39,805 nt of DNA from Muribaculaceae bacterium (lineage in GTDB: Bacteria > Bacteroidota > Bacteroidia > Bacteroidales > Muribaculaceae). A program made the position numbers and the translations under genes. Shown here in pieces: positions 1 to 7,902 of this stretch. Numbering within the stretch: the stretch's first letter is position 1; the number at the start of each line of letters is the position of its first letter. Location of the stretch: NCBI GenBank assembly GCA_029060285.1, contig JAIDUH010000215.1:1-39805 (forward strand), written 5' to 3'. The notes beneath the pieces were generated by a model. That model searched no databases. It worked only from the letters and a program-made list of their open reading frames with translations, and was not told where the DNA came from.

Positions 1-17
1 TTGTGTATTGAAAGAAG

Positions 18-863
18 TCAAATTATTTCTGGATGATGTAAAGTGTATACATGATTTCGTATTTCTTCGGCGAGCTGCGGAAAGGATTTGCCGGATTCCT
101 TCAGTTCGGTGATGCTTATGGGCTTACCGATAATAATACGGAATCTTTTACCTCGTGAGGCACACAGTTCGGCAGGAAGGGTAGCCTGCTCAATATTCAC
201 TTTGATGCCGAGTTTCTTTCTCCATTTTGCGAGACGGTAGAATCGCTTACTATTAAGTGCAACGAATCTTACCGGGACGATGTCTCGGTCATTCTCGATT
301 GCCTTCTGCACGAATGCTTTCTGCCATTTGAGGTCGTGTATTTCTCCACTGGGATGAAGTCTCGATACCAGACCTGCAGGGAAAACAACAATCTGACGGT
401 CGGAGGCATAGGCTGAGTTAATCGCCTCCGCTGCTGCCCGGGCTTGACTTCCATATTTGTTGATCGGAAGAAATACGTTGCTTAGCGGCTCAACATTCAT
501 GAGCAAGTCGTTGACAAGAAAACTGATGTTCTCATCTCCATAACGCTGTCCCAATACAGCTATAAGTGCGATGCCGTCCAGTCCTCCTAACGGATGATTT
601 GACGCGAAGACCACATGCCGGTCAGATGTCGGAAGATTTTCGGCTCCTTCTATCTCAACGTCGATGTTCAGATATTTAAGAACCCTTTGAGAAAACTTGC
701 TCCCTTCTTCGGGATATCCTACACGTAGCATCTCGTTTAGTTCATTCTGATGGATGAGGCGGGCAAGTGCTCCATAGAGGAAACGAGGTATGAATTTCTG
801 CTTATGCGAAGGGATTCTCTTTTTGAGAATCCCTTCTATATCTAATTGCAACAATGGTCTCAT
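18..863 (-). CDS. PlsC-like / putative-hemolysin-type acyltransferase
   Basis: A 281-residue protein of the lysophospholipid acyltransferase superfamily, expected to move an acyl chain from acyl-ACP or acyl-CoA to a lipid hydroxyl at the inner membrane. The active-site block ASNHPLGGLDG lies at residues 87-97 and FPAG at 161-164, equivalent to the FPEG acceptor block of PlsC. The spacing is HX5D rather than the HX4D of classic PlsC, which I associate with the 'putative hemolysin' branch found in ornithine- and glycine-lipid synthesis. A GlsA-like O-acyltransferase is therefore an alternative to phosphatidate synthesis; the partner N-acyltransferase would have to lie left of the window. The ATG at 863 is 90 bases after the obg stop on the same strand, with GC-rich palindromes between. 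I saw no promoter of its own, so read-through from obg is likely. Superfamily certain, substrate unknown. Confidence 0.88.
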   Translation of the reverse strand: MRPLLQLDIEGILKKRIPSHKQKFIPRFLYGALARLIHQNELNEMLRVGYPEEGSKFSQRVLKYLNIDVEIEGAENLPTSDRHVVFASNHPLGGLDGIALIAVLGQRYGDENISFLVNDLLMNVEPLSNVFLPINKYGSQARAAAEAINSAYASDRQIVVFPAGLVSRLHPSGEIHDLKWQKAFVQKAIENDRDIVPVRFVALNSKRFYRLAKWRKKLGIKVNIEQATLPAELCASRGKRFRIIIGKPISITELKESGKSFPQLAEEIRNHVYTLHHPEII

Positions 864-870
864 AATCTAT

Positions 871-941
871 GCGTCGCTCCGCTATAGTCGGAGCTTTAGA
901 AAATGTTACCCCACACGCGCGTCGACGCGCACGGAGTGCGC
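871..941. repeat. Cluster of three GC-rich perfect palindromes
   Basis: Three dyads fill the 89-base gap between obg and the acyltransferase gene: GCTCCG/CGGAGC (876-881 with 889-894, 7-base loop), the self-complementary 14-mer GCGCGTCGACGCGC (917-930), and GCGCAC-GGA-GTGCGC (927-941). The last two share 927-930, so only one can form at a time. The GC content contrasts with the AT-rich gaps elsewhere in the window. It may be a REP-like dispersed element or an mRNA processing or attenuation structure. No T-tract follows, so it is not an ordinary intrinsic terminator. Confidence 0.6.
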
Positions 942-952
942 TAACTACTTTA

Positions 953-2164
953 TCATTTGCCGGTGCCTTTCTTGGCTCCTCGCCAAGTGGCGTCTTCGTC
1001 GTTGACTGATTGCTCCTCATCCCAGAACTCCTCTTCCCATTCTTCATCTGTTTCCGGAATCCAGTCTTCTTCCTCATCATCATCTTGATGGAAGATGAAT
1101 TCATCTTCCTCCTCCACTCTATGATGCCGGTCAAGATCTCTGTGAGTGATTGTTGACTTGGCAAGATTATCCTCTGAATTGATCTCGCGCCAAAGTAGGT
1201 CTTTCAATTCGGTCAGGCCAAAACCAGTGACAGCAGAGATGAAGACGGTAGGGATGCCTTCAGGCAGTTCCTTTTTCATTTCTTCCATCATCTCTTCATC
1301 AAGCATGTCGCTCTTGGAGATAGCGAGAACACGGCTCTTATCCATCAGTTCAGGATTAAACTGCTTAAGTTCATTCAGAAGTATTTCATAATCCTTCTTT
1401 ATGTCAGTAGAGTCTGCAGGAATCATGAAGAGGAGGACGGCGTTGCGCTCGATATGGCGAAGGAAACGGAGTCCGAGACCTTTGCCCTCGCTCGCTCCTT
1501 CAATGATGCCGGGGATATCTGCCATCACAAAGCTCTGTCCATTACGATAGCTTACTATGCCAAGGCTGGGTTCCATCGTGGTGAAAGGATAGTCTGCTAT
1601 CTTTGGCTTGGCTGCAGATATGGCAGATAGGAGAGTTGACTTTCCGGCGTTAGGGAAGCCTACAAGACCTACATCGCCAAGCAATTTAAGTTCAAGTACG
1701 ACAGCCTTCTCGATTGCCGGTTGCCCCGGTTGGGCATAGCGTGGAGCACGATTGGTGGAAGTGGCGAAATGCACATTCCCTCGACCGCCCTTGCCACCAC
1801 GGAGAAGCTTTATCTCCTCGCCATCGCGAGTGATCTCGCAGAGGTATTCGCCGGTTTCTGCGTCAAATACGGTAGTGCCTACGGGCACTTCGATGATACG
1901 GTCTTCTCCGTCCTTGCCGGTCGAGCGGTTTTCGCCTCCGCTTTGACCGTCAGTTGCGAAGATATGACGCTGATAGCGCAGGTCGAGAAGTGTCCATTTG
2001 TGGCGGTTGCCACGAAGTATGATATGTCCGCCACGTCCGCCGTCGCCACCGTCAGGTCCACCCTTAGGGATGTATTTTGCACGGTGATAGTGGCGGCTGC
2101 CAGCTCCTCCCTTGCCGGAACGGCAAAGGATTTTTACGTAATCTATGAAATTTGATTCTGCCAT
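953..2164 (-). CDS. obg: GTPase Obg (ribosome assembly)
   Basis: A 403-residue Obg/CgtA GTPase, acting in 50S ribosome maturation and stress signalling. Residues 1-160 are the glycine-rich Obg fold (for example [12 protein letters not shown] at 35-46). The GTPase domain follows, with G1 GFPNAGKST at 169-177, G3 DIPG at 216-219 and SKSD at 283-286 in the place of NKxD. The C-terminus from about 351 to 391 is a very acidic tail with runs of Asp and Glu, a variable feature of the family. The ATG at 2164 gives the conserved [12 protein letters not shown] start. It is the last but one gene of the leftward group; 102 AT-rich bases separate it from the nucleotidyltransferase upstream, and I found no promoter there. 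Confidence 0.97.
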   Translation of the reverse strand: MAESNFIDYVKILCRSGKGGAGSRHYHRAKYIPKGGPDGGDGGRGGHIILRGNRHKWTLLDLRYQRHIFATDGQSGGENRSTGKDGEDRIIEVPVGTTVFDAETGEYLCEITRDGEEIKLLRGGKGGRGNVHFATSTNRAPRYAQPGQPAIEKAVVLELKLLGDVGLVGFPNAGKSTLLSAISAAKPKIADYPFTTMEPSLGIVSYRNGQSFVMADIPGIIEGASEGKGLGLRFLRHIERNAVLLFMIPADSTDIKKDYEILLNELKQFNPELMDKSRVLAISKSDMLDEEMMEEMKKELPEGIPTVFISAVTGFGLTELKDLLWREINSEDNLAKSTITHRDLDRHHRVEEEDEFIFHQDDDEEEDWIPETDEEWEEEFWDEEQSVNDEDATWRGAKKGTGK

Positions 2165-2266
2165 AGTCTTTAAATTTTTGAATGTTGAATTTAGAATTTA
2201 GAATTCCTGAAAATCACGAATCTCTGATTCTTAATTCATCATTGGTCATTTATAATTTATCAATGA

Positions 2267-3319
2267 TCAGAAACGGCGGGAAGTGACTTCGTTGGCATAG
2301 CGGAAGTCATCGGGAGAGCCGATGTCGATCCAAGTGCCCTCAATGACAAAGTGTGACACTTTCAGTCCTTTCGCGATCAATGACTCCACAAAGTCGGGAG
2401 CGTCGAGGTATTCACCACGTTTTATGTCTCCCAATACATTGCGGTCTATTATATATACGCCTGCATTGGCAAAATGGTTGAATGTAGGTTTTTCTTCCAG
2501 CCCTGTCACTCTGTCTCCCTCTGTCTTGATGATCGCAAATGGGACAGAAACGGTATATGGAATAGTAGCCATAGTTAATACAGCTCCTGAATCAACATGA
2601 TGTCGCCAGAGTTTCTCAAAATCAATATTGGTGAGAAGGTCGGAATTCATCACAATTACGTAGTCTTGACTAAGGGTGTCGATAAGAGCGATGCTTCCCA
2701 TAGTCCCGAGCCGGCAAGGCTCCTCTATGCAATGTACGCATCCTTCCCATTCCGGGCTGGAGAAATGGTTGATTATCTGATCCTTGAGATAGTTGACGGT
2801 GACATAAATATCCTTCACTCCATAATGCTGGAGCGACTCGATATTGTAATCTATGATCGGTTTACCTCCTACTTTAAGCAGGGGTTTGGGTGTGTCGATA
2901 GTCAGAGGTCGGAGACGTTCACCACGACCACCTGCCATTAACACTGCATCTGCAGGTATGGCTGATTTCAACCTTCTAACGTCAATTATATCAATCAGTA
3001 TCCCATCAGATAAGACAGGAAGCAGATTGATTCTCCGTTGTCTTGCCTTTGCCACTGTCCGGTATCTCTCGTCAGGCGAAGCATCGGCTGGCAGGGAAAT
3101 GAAATTACGGAATGCTATTTCTGCAGCTTTATCTTCCGTGGTGCGACCCGAAATAAGGGCTCTCCTGATATCACCGTCAGTCACACTTCCAATCAACTTT
3201 TTTCCTTCATCTATGGCAAAAAGGGTCATGGAGTCACCGCTCAACTCGTTCAAGGCTGTCAGTGTCTCCCTTATGGTAGCCTTTCCGCTTATAATGTGTC
3301 TGCCGATCTGCCGGTTCAT
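2267..3319 (-). CDS. CBS-domain sugar nucleotidyltransferase
   Basis: A 350-residue fusion. Residues 1-115 look like a pair of CBS modules (for example LIGSVTDGDIRRAL at 42-55), which usually bind adenosyl nucleotides and regulate. Residues 123-345 are a Rossmann nucleotidyltransferase with the signature GGRGERLRPLT at 130-140, PKPLL at 144-148 and NSD at 225-227. This architecture is known from enzymes that activate a sugar-1-phosphate or a nonulosonic acid precursor with NTP (mannose-1-phosphate guanylyltransferase-like, PtmE/LegF-like). The substrate cannot be read from the sequence. Its ATG overlaps the stop of the acyl-CoA synthetase gene by 4 bases (ATGA), so the two are translationally coupled. 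No glycan cluster is nearby to narrow the role. Confidence 0.87.
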   Translation of the reverse strand: MNRQIGRHIISGKATIRETLTALNELSGDSMTLFAIDEGKKLIGSVTDGDIRRALISGRTTEDKAAEIAFRNFISLPADASPDERYRTVAKARQRRINLLPVLSDGILIDIIDVRRLKSAIPADAVLMAGGRGERLRPLTIDTPKPLLKVGGKPIIDYNIESLQHYGVKDIYVTVNYLKDQIINHFSSPEWEGCVHCIEEPCRLGTMGSIALIDTLSQDYVIVMNSDLLTNIDFEKLWRHHVDSGAVLTMATIPYTVSVPFAIIKTEGDRVTGLEEKPTFNHFANAGVYIIDRNVLGDIKRGEYLDAPDFVESLIAKGLKVSHFVIEGTWIDIGSPDDFRYANEVTSRRF

Positions 3320-5181
3320 TTCTCTTCGGTTTCTTCCGGAATCAGGGGTGTATCCCCATCCTGCGGACCGTCATACATAGCCTCAATCTCTTTGGCATAT
3401 CTCTTTGCAACCACCGGTCGGCGCACTTTCATAGTGTTGGTCACTTCTCCATGGGTGATGGAGAAATGATTGGGCAGCAATGTTATCTTTTTGATCTGCT
3501 CATAGGATGCGAGGTCTTTCTGAAGCTCGTTGATCTCACCCATAAGCATATCAATTACAACGGGATTCTTCAACAAGGCTTCCACATTTTCGGTGTCAAG
3601 TTTCTTGGAAGCTGCCCACGCAAGTAGTTGTGAAAGGTTTGGCACGACGAGTGCTGTCACATATTTACGCTCGTCGCCAATCACTGCAACCTCGTCGATA
3701 AATTTGTTTTCTGCCAGACGGCTTTCAAGAAGCTGCGGGGCTATGTATTTCCCATTGGATGTCTTGAACAGGTCTTTTACACGTTCGGTCAGTACCAAAG
3801 CTCCTGTTTCCGTGAAATATCCGGCGTCTCCGGTGCGGAACCATCCGTCGTCGGTAAAAGCCTTGGCGTTTGCATCAGGATTATTGTAGTAGCCTGAAGT
3901 CACTGTAGGTCCCTTCACAAGAATCTCACCCTCTTTGTCGATCTTCACTTTCACCATTGGAAGCGGCTTGCCTACGGTGCCGATTTCAAAATCTTTGAAT
4001 GGGAATGCTGATACTGTTGCTGTGGTTTCACTCAGTCCATATCCGATTATTACATTGATGCCGATCGACTGCATGAATTCTGTGATGCGTGGACTCAACG
4101 GGGCTCCGGCAGTAGGGAACATTTTAGGGTCGGGCAGTCCAATGGCCTTTTTGACTTTTGAAAATACTCTCCTATCCCAGAACTGGTATTCTTTTTCAAG
4201 CCAAGATGGCACCGGCTTTCCTTCACGTCGGAATCCAAGATTGCGTCGATATCCGACTCTGATGGCGCGGCCCACCATCATCTGCTGCACCTTGCTCATC
4301 TTTGAAATCTTCTCCTTAACGCCTGCATAAACCTTCTCCCAAAATCTTGGCACGCAAGTCATAAGGTTTGGCTTAACCTGAGGTAAAGTGTCTTGGATGA
4401 TTCTTGGATCTTCATTTATGGCTATTCTGATACCCTTTGTCAGGCAGAAGAAACACCAAGCTTTTTCCAATATATGGCTCATCGGCAAGAATGCCATGGA
4501 AAGGTCCTTGTCTGTGACATTGATCAGGAATTTAAGGTGAGCTTCCATGGCAGCGTCATAATTGGAATGGCTAAGGCAAACTCCCTTGGGTTCGCCGGTA
4601 GTGCCTGATGTGTAAATCAACGTGGCAATATCTTCTGGAAGACCACGTTCAGATCTTTGTTCCACTAATATACGCGTGTCTTCATCGGCCTCTACTCCAA
4701 GCTTCATGAAGTCTTCCCAAACCATGGAAGCAGTGTCGTCGGCATTAATGTCGAATCCTTCTTTTTTGAATATAATTATCTTGTCGATCTGATCCGGGTG
4801 CCTCTTCCAATAATTATAAGCCAGCGGATACTGATGCTTTTCTCCTACAAATAGAATCCTCGGCTGCCCATCATTTACGATGAAGTCATATTGCCCCTGA
4901 CTGCTGCTTGAATACAAAGGAATTGTAGCTGCGCGATTGCGGAATCCCGCATATTCCGTGATGAGAATCTGTGGCGTATTATTAGAGCAGATTGCGATCG
5001 TGTCTTTCTCTTTCAGTCCAAGACGCACCAAAGCTCTTGCTGCCACGTCTATTTGCACGCGGAATTCTTCCCAGCTTGTGGGCAGCCATTCTCCGGCTTT
5101 GCGCCAACAATAGCGGTAAGCTTCTCTGTCGCCATATTTTTCCGCCTGTCGGCGAATCATTTCTACAAGTTTATTTGCCAT
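3316..5181 (-). CDS. Long-chain acyl-CoA synthetase (AMP-forming)
   Basis: A 621-residue member of the ANL superfamily, close in style to FadD15/long-chain fatty acid-CoA ligases. It would adenylate a fatty acid and transfer it to CoA at the inner membrane. The phosphate-binding loop YTSGTTGEPKG is at 190-200, GYGLSETTA is the A5 block, and GWFRTGDAGYF followed by the hinge KDLFKTSNGKYIAP marks the C-terminal lid. Length fits the family (about 600). The ATG at 5181 begins MANKLVEMI. It is the first gene of a leftward unit that continues into the CBS-nucleotidyltransferase with a 4-base overlap. I found no clear -7 box on the minus strand in the 273-base divergent gap to topA. Chain-length preference is unknown. 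Confidence 0.94.
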   Translation of the reverse strand: MANKLVEMIRRQAEKYGDREAYRYCWRKAGEWLPTSWEEFRVQIDVAARALVRLGLKEKDTIAICSNNTPQILITEYAGFRNRAATIPLYSSSSQGQYDFIVNDGQPRILFVGEKHQYPLAYNYWKRHPDQIDKIIIFKKEGFDINADDTASMVWEDFMKLGVEADEDTRILVEQRSERGLPEDIATLIYTSGTTGEPKGVCLSHSNYDAAMEAHLKFLINVTDKDLSMAFLPMSHILEKAWCFFCLTKGIRIAINEDPRIIQDTLPQVKPNLMTCVPRFWEKVYAGVKEKISKMSKVQQMMVGRAIRVGYRRNLGFRREGKPVPSWLEKEYQFWDRRVFSKVKKAIGLPDPKMFPTAGAPLSPRITEFMQSIGINVIIGYGLSETTATVSAFPFKDFEIGTVGKPLPMVKVKIDKEGEILVKGPTVTSGYYNNPDANAKAFTDDGWFRTGDAGYFTETGALVLTERVKDLFKTSNGKYIAPQLLESRLAENKFIDEVAVIGDERKYVTALVVPNLSQLLAWAASKKLDTENVEALLKNPVVIDMLMGEINELQKDLASYEQIKKITLLPNHFSITHGEVTNTMKVRRPVVAKRYAKEIEAMYDGPQDGDTPLIPEETEEK

Positions 5182-5191
5182 CTTAATTTAG

Positions 5192-5219
5192 TTCATAATG
5201 CATAATTCATAATGCATAA
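5192..5219. repeat. Tandem 14-bp repeat TTCATAATGCATAA x2
   Basis: Two perfect head-to-tail copies of TTCATAATGCATAA lie just upstream of the acyl-CoA synthetase start, within the divergent gap with topA. The exact reverse complement recurs at 7864-7877, and a related form occurs at 9076-9100. Confidence 0.7.
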
Positions 5220-5316
5220 TTATGTTCATGGTGGGATTTCCGCACTGTGCGATATCAACGACGAAGACGCTGACAACGACGGAAACGAAATGACCTTACA
5301 CTTATATAACGATTAA
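5212..5316 (+). other. Possible 34-codon acidic small ORF or gene remnant
   Basis: An ATG inside the repeat opens a frame ending DADNDGNEMTLHLYND and a TAA at 5314. The stretch 5235-5300 is richer in G+C than the AT repeats around it and its predicted tail is strongly acidic, so it looks more like coding sequence or a degraded gene end than random spacer. There is no promoter of its own and no recognisable family. It occupies the middle of the topA/acyl-CoA synthetase gap and is more likely a remnant than a functional gene. Confidence 0.15.
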
Positions 5317-5351
5317 GAAACTGTTTTTTCCTAAAACAATACACCTTAATA

Positions 5352-5382
5352 TTGTGTTTCTGAAATAAAAGTATTAATTTTG
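5352..5382 (+). promoter_or_regulatory. Promoter of topA (TTG-20-TAATTTTG)
   Basis: A -7 box TAATTTTG at 5375-5382 is preceded by TTG at 5352-5354 with a 20-base spacer, the Bacteroidetes housekeeping pattern. Transcription should begin near 5387, giving a leader of about 68 bases to the topA ATG at 5455. Confidence 0.65.
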
Positions 5383-5454
5383 CGCTACATTTAGCCCTAA
5401 GTATCTGCCAATGATATGATTTTGGGTTTTAAAAAGCTTGATTATAAGAATATT

Positions 5455-7803
5455 ATGAATAATCTCGTAATAGTAGAGTCGCCTGCAAAAGCTAAAACCA
5501 TTGAAAAATTCCTTGGTGAAGGGTACACTGTGCTCTCCTCCTACGGACATATTCGCGACCTTAAGAAGAAAGGAATATCCATAGATTTTGAAAATAATTT
5601 CCAACCGGAATATGAAATACCTGCCGACAAGAAAGACACAGTCCGCAAGCTTAAAGAAGCAGCCAAGAAAGCTGATATGGTGTGGCTCGCTTCCGATGAA
5701 GACCGTGAGGGGGAAGCAATCGCATGGCATCTATACGAAGTGCTTGGGCTTAATCCCTCCAATACGAAGCGAATCGTCTTTCACGAGATTACCAAACCGG
5801 CTATCCTAAATGCCATCGCAAATCCCCGCGATATTGATATCGACAGGGTCAATGCCCAGCAGGCACGCAGGGTGCTTGACCGAATAGTGGGTTTTGAACT
5901 AAGTCCTGTGTTATGGAAGAAGATCAAGCCATCCCTTTCAGCGGGGAGAGTCCAAAGCGTGGCTGTTCGTCTTATATGCGAGCGTGAGAAAGAGATTTCA
6001 TCCTTTATTCCTGAGTCTTATTTTCGGATAGCAGGGCATTTTGATATCCCTGGTTCTGAAGCCGGCCTCAAGGCAGACCTCTCTCGCCGCTGTGCCGATG
6101 AGAAAGATGCAATGGATGTATTGAGCGAATGTAGCGACGCTACGTTCAGGATAGCGGAGGTCAATGTGAAGCCAGGTAAGCGTCAGCCGTATCCTCCTTT
6201 CACTACATCGACACTCCAGCAGGAGGCATCAAGACGACTTGGTTTCTCTGTAAATCAGACAATGGTGATAGCTCAGAAGCTTTATGAAGACGGAAAGATC
6301 ACATACATGCGTACTGACTCCACAAACCTTTCTGAGCTTGCCCTTCGCGACATTTCAGATACAATCAGAAATGGCATGGGAGAGCAGTACCTTAAGATCC
6401 GGCACTATCATACCCATTCCAAAGGTGCTCAGGAAGCACATGAAGCGATACGTCCTACATATGTGAGCAACCGTACAATAGACGGTGATGCCAAGGAGCA
6501 GAAGCTTTACGATCTTATCTGGCGTCGTGCTGTAGCATCCCAGATGGCGGACGCTGAAATAGAAAAAACGACTGTTGATATTGCAATCACTCCGGCAGCG
6601 GATAAAAAGTATGAAGATACCTCCCATGGAGTTTTCAAGGCTGAAGGTGAGGTGGTGATTTTCCCGGGTTTCTTGACTGTATATCAGCAAGGTGCTGGCA
6701 AAGATACATCCCTTCCTCCTCTTTCTGTAGGTATGGATCTCGAGCCAAAAGAAATTACAGCCACTGAAGACTTCACCCAAGCTCCTCCAAGATATACAGA
6801 GGCCACACTCGTGAAGAAAATGGAAGAACTCGGTATCGGTCGCCCTTCGACATATGCTCCTACCATCTCGACAATCCAGCAAAGGGAATACGTCAAGAGA
6901 GGAGAGAAAGAAGGAACCCCTCAAGATTTCAAAGAAATCACCCTTAAGAAAGGGAAGATATCTATGAAGACCAAAACGCTTTCCGTAGGTTCGGAAAAAG
7001 GGAAACTGGTCCCAACAGATACCGGTATGGTGGTGAATGATTTCCTTACCGAGTATTTCCCGGATATTCTGGATTATAACTTCACTGCCAAGATCGAGGA
7101 AAAATTTGATGACATTGCCGAAGGCAAACTCCCTTGGCAAAATGAAATGTCGGAGTTTTATGGTGATTTCCATCCGGAGATAGAAAAAATCAATACATTG
7201 AAGATGGAGCATAAGGTAGGGGAGCGGCAGCTTGGTGTCGATCCTAAGACCGGGCGCGCCGTCTACGTCAAGATAGGCCGATTCGGTCCGGTGGTGCAGA
7301 TTGGTGAAGCTACGGATGAAGATAAGCCTCTCTTTGCCTCACTTCAACCAGACCAGAGTGTCCAGACGCTCACTCTTGAAGAGGCTCTCAAACTTTTTGA
7401 ACTTCCTCGCGATGTGGGCTCATTTGAGGGTAAAAAGATTTTGGCGGCTGTGGGTCGGTTCGGTCCATATATTCGCCACGACTCGGTGTTTGTCTCCATA
7501 CCGAAGGATATGTCTCCACTGTCAATCACAGAAGCAGAAGCGATAGCGCTTATAGAGAAAAAGAGGGAAGATGAAGCCAATAAGTTTATCAAATCTTTCC
7601 CTGAGCATCCTGAGATCGAGATACTCAATGGGCGTTACGGTCCATATTTCACGTATCTTCCTGACGGAGCTAAAAAGAAAATCAACTATAAGATTCCCAA
7701 AGGCACTGATCCACATTCATTGACATTGGAAGATGTGATGAAACTCATTGAGCAGCAGGATGCCGCTCCAAAAAAACGGCCTACTGCACGTTCGAAGAAA
7801 TAG
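5455..7803 (+). CDS. topA: DNA topoisomerase I (type IA)
   Basis: A 782-residue type IA topoisomerase that relaxes negative supercoils. Numbering from the ATG at 5455: the Toprim domain starts VIVESPAKAKTIEKFLG with Glu8 and has DED at 81-83; the active-site Tyr is Y284 in ITYMRTDST. The C-terminal part carries three glycine-aromatic repeats of the topoisomerase C-terminal type (GRFGPVVQIG, GRFGPYIRHD, GRYGPYFTYL) and a basic tail; the Cys4 zinc fingers of E. coli TopA are absent. I prefer 5455 to an in-frame ATG at 5416 because it gives the canonical MNNLVIVESPAK start. It has its own promoter and is followed by prfB after a 99-base AT-repeat gap. Confidence 0.97.
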   Translation: MNNLVIVESPAKAKTIEKFLGEGYTVLSSYGHIRDLKKKGISIDFENNFQPEYEIPADKKDTVRKLKEAAKKADMVWLASDEDREGEAIAWHLYEVLGLNPSNTKRIVFHEITKPAILNAIANPRDIDIDRVNAQQARRVLDRIVGFELSPVLWKKIKPSLSAGRVQSVAVRLICEREKEISSFIPESYFRIAGHFDIPGSEAGLKADLSRRCADEKDAMDVLSECSDATFRIAEVNVKPGKRQPYPPFTTSTLQQEASRRLGFSVNQTMVIAQKLYEDGKITYMRTDSTNLSELALRDISDTIRNGMGEQYLKIRHYHTHSKGAQEAHEAIRPTYVSNRTIDGDAKEQKLYDLIWRRAVASQMADAEIEKTTVDIAITPAADKKYEDTSHGVFKAEGEVVIFPGFLTVYQQGAGKDTSLPPLSVGMDLEPKEITATEDFTQAPPRYTEATLVKKMEELGIGRPSTYAPTISTIQQREYVKRGEKEGTPQDFKEITLKKGKISMKTKTLSVGSEKGKLVPTDTGMVVNDFLTEYFPDILDYNFTAKIEEKFDDIAEGKLPWQNEMSEFYGDFHPEIEKINTLKMEHKVGERQLGVDPKTGRAVYVKIGRFGPVVQIGEATDEDKPLFASLQPDQSVQTLTLEEALKLFELPRDVGSFEGKKILAAVGRFGPYIRHDSVFVSIPKDMSPLSITEAEAIALIEKKREDEANKFIKSFPEHPEIEILNGRYGPYFTYLPDGAKKKINYKIPKGTDPHSLTLEDVMKLIEQQDAAPKKRPTARSKK

Positions 7804-7863
7804 AAGGTAATTAATCAATTATAAGCATAATGCATAGTAGCATCATTTTTGAATTACAATTCT

Positions 7864-7893
7864 TTATGCATTATGAATTATTAATTATGCATT
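7864..7893. repeat. AT-rich TTATGCATTATGAATTA repeat
   Basis: Positions 7864-7877 are the exact reverse complement of the 14-mer at 5192-5219. The motif continues as ATTATTAATTATGCATT up to 9 bases before the prfB start, and no other signal is visible in the topA-prfB gap. Confidence 0.6.
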
Positions 7894-7902
7894 GATACGC
7901 AG

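Noticed and set aside
802-1164. 120-codon minus-strand ORF spanning the obg end, the palindrome cluster and the acyltransferase start
   Set aside because: Overlaps two well-supported genes in another frame; open only because the palindromes lack stops.
1721-2155. 144-codon plus-strand ORF opposite obg
   Set aside because: Shadow of the glycine-rich obg N-terminal domain; no family features.
6355-7212. 285-codon ORF on the minus strand opposite topA
   Set aside because: It lies wholly inside topA, has no recognisable motif and its composition (rich in Phe, Leu, Cys) is what antisense of a coding strand gives.
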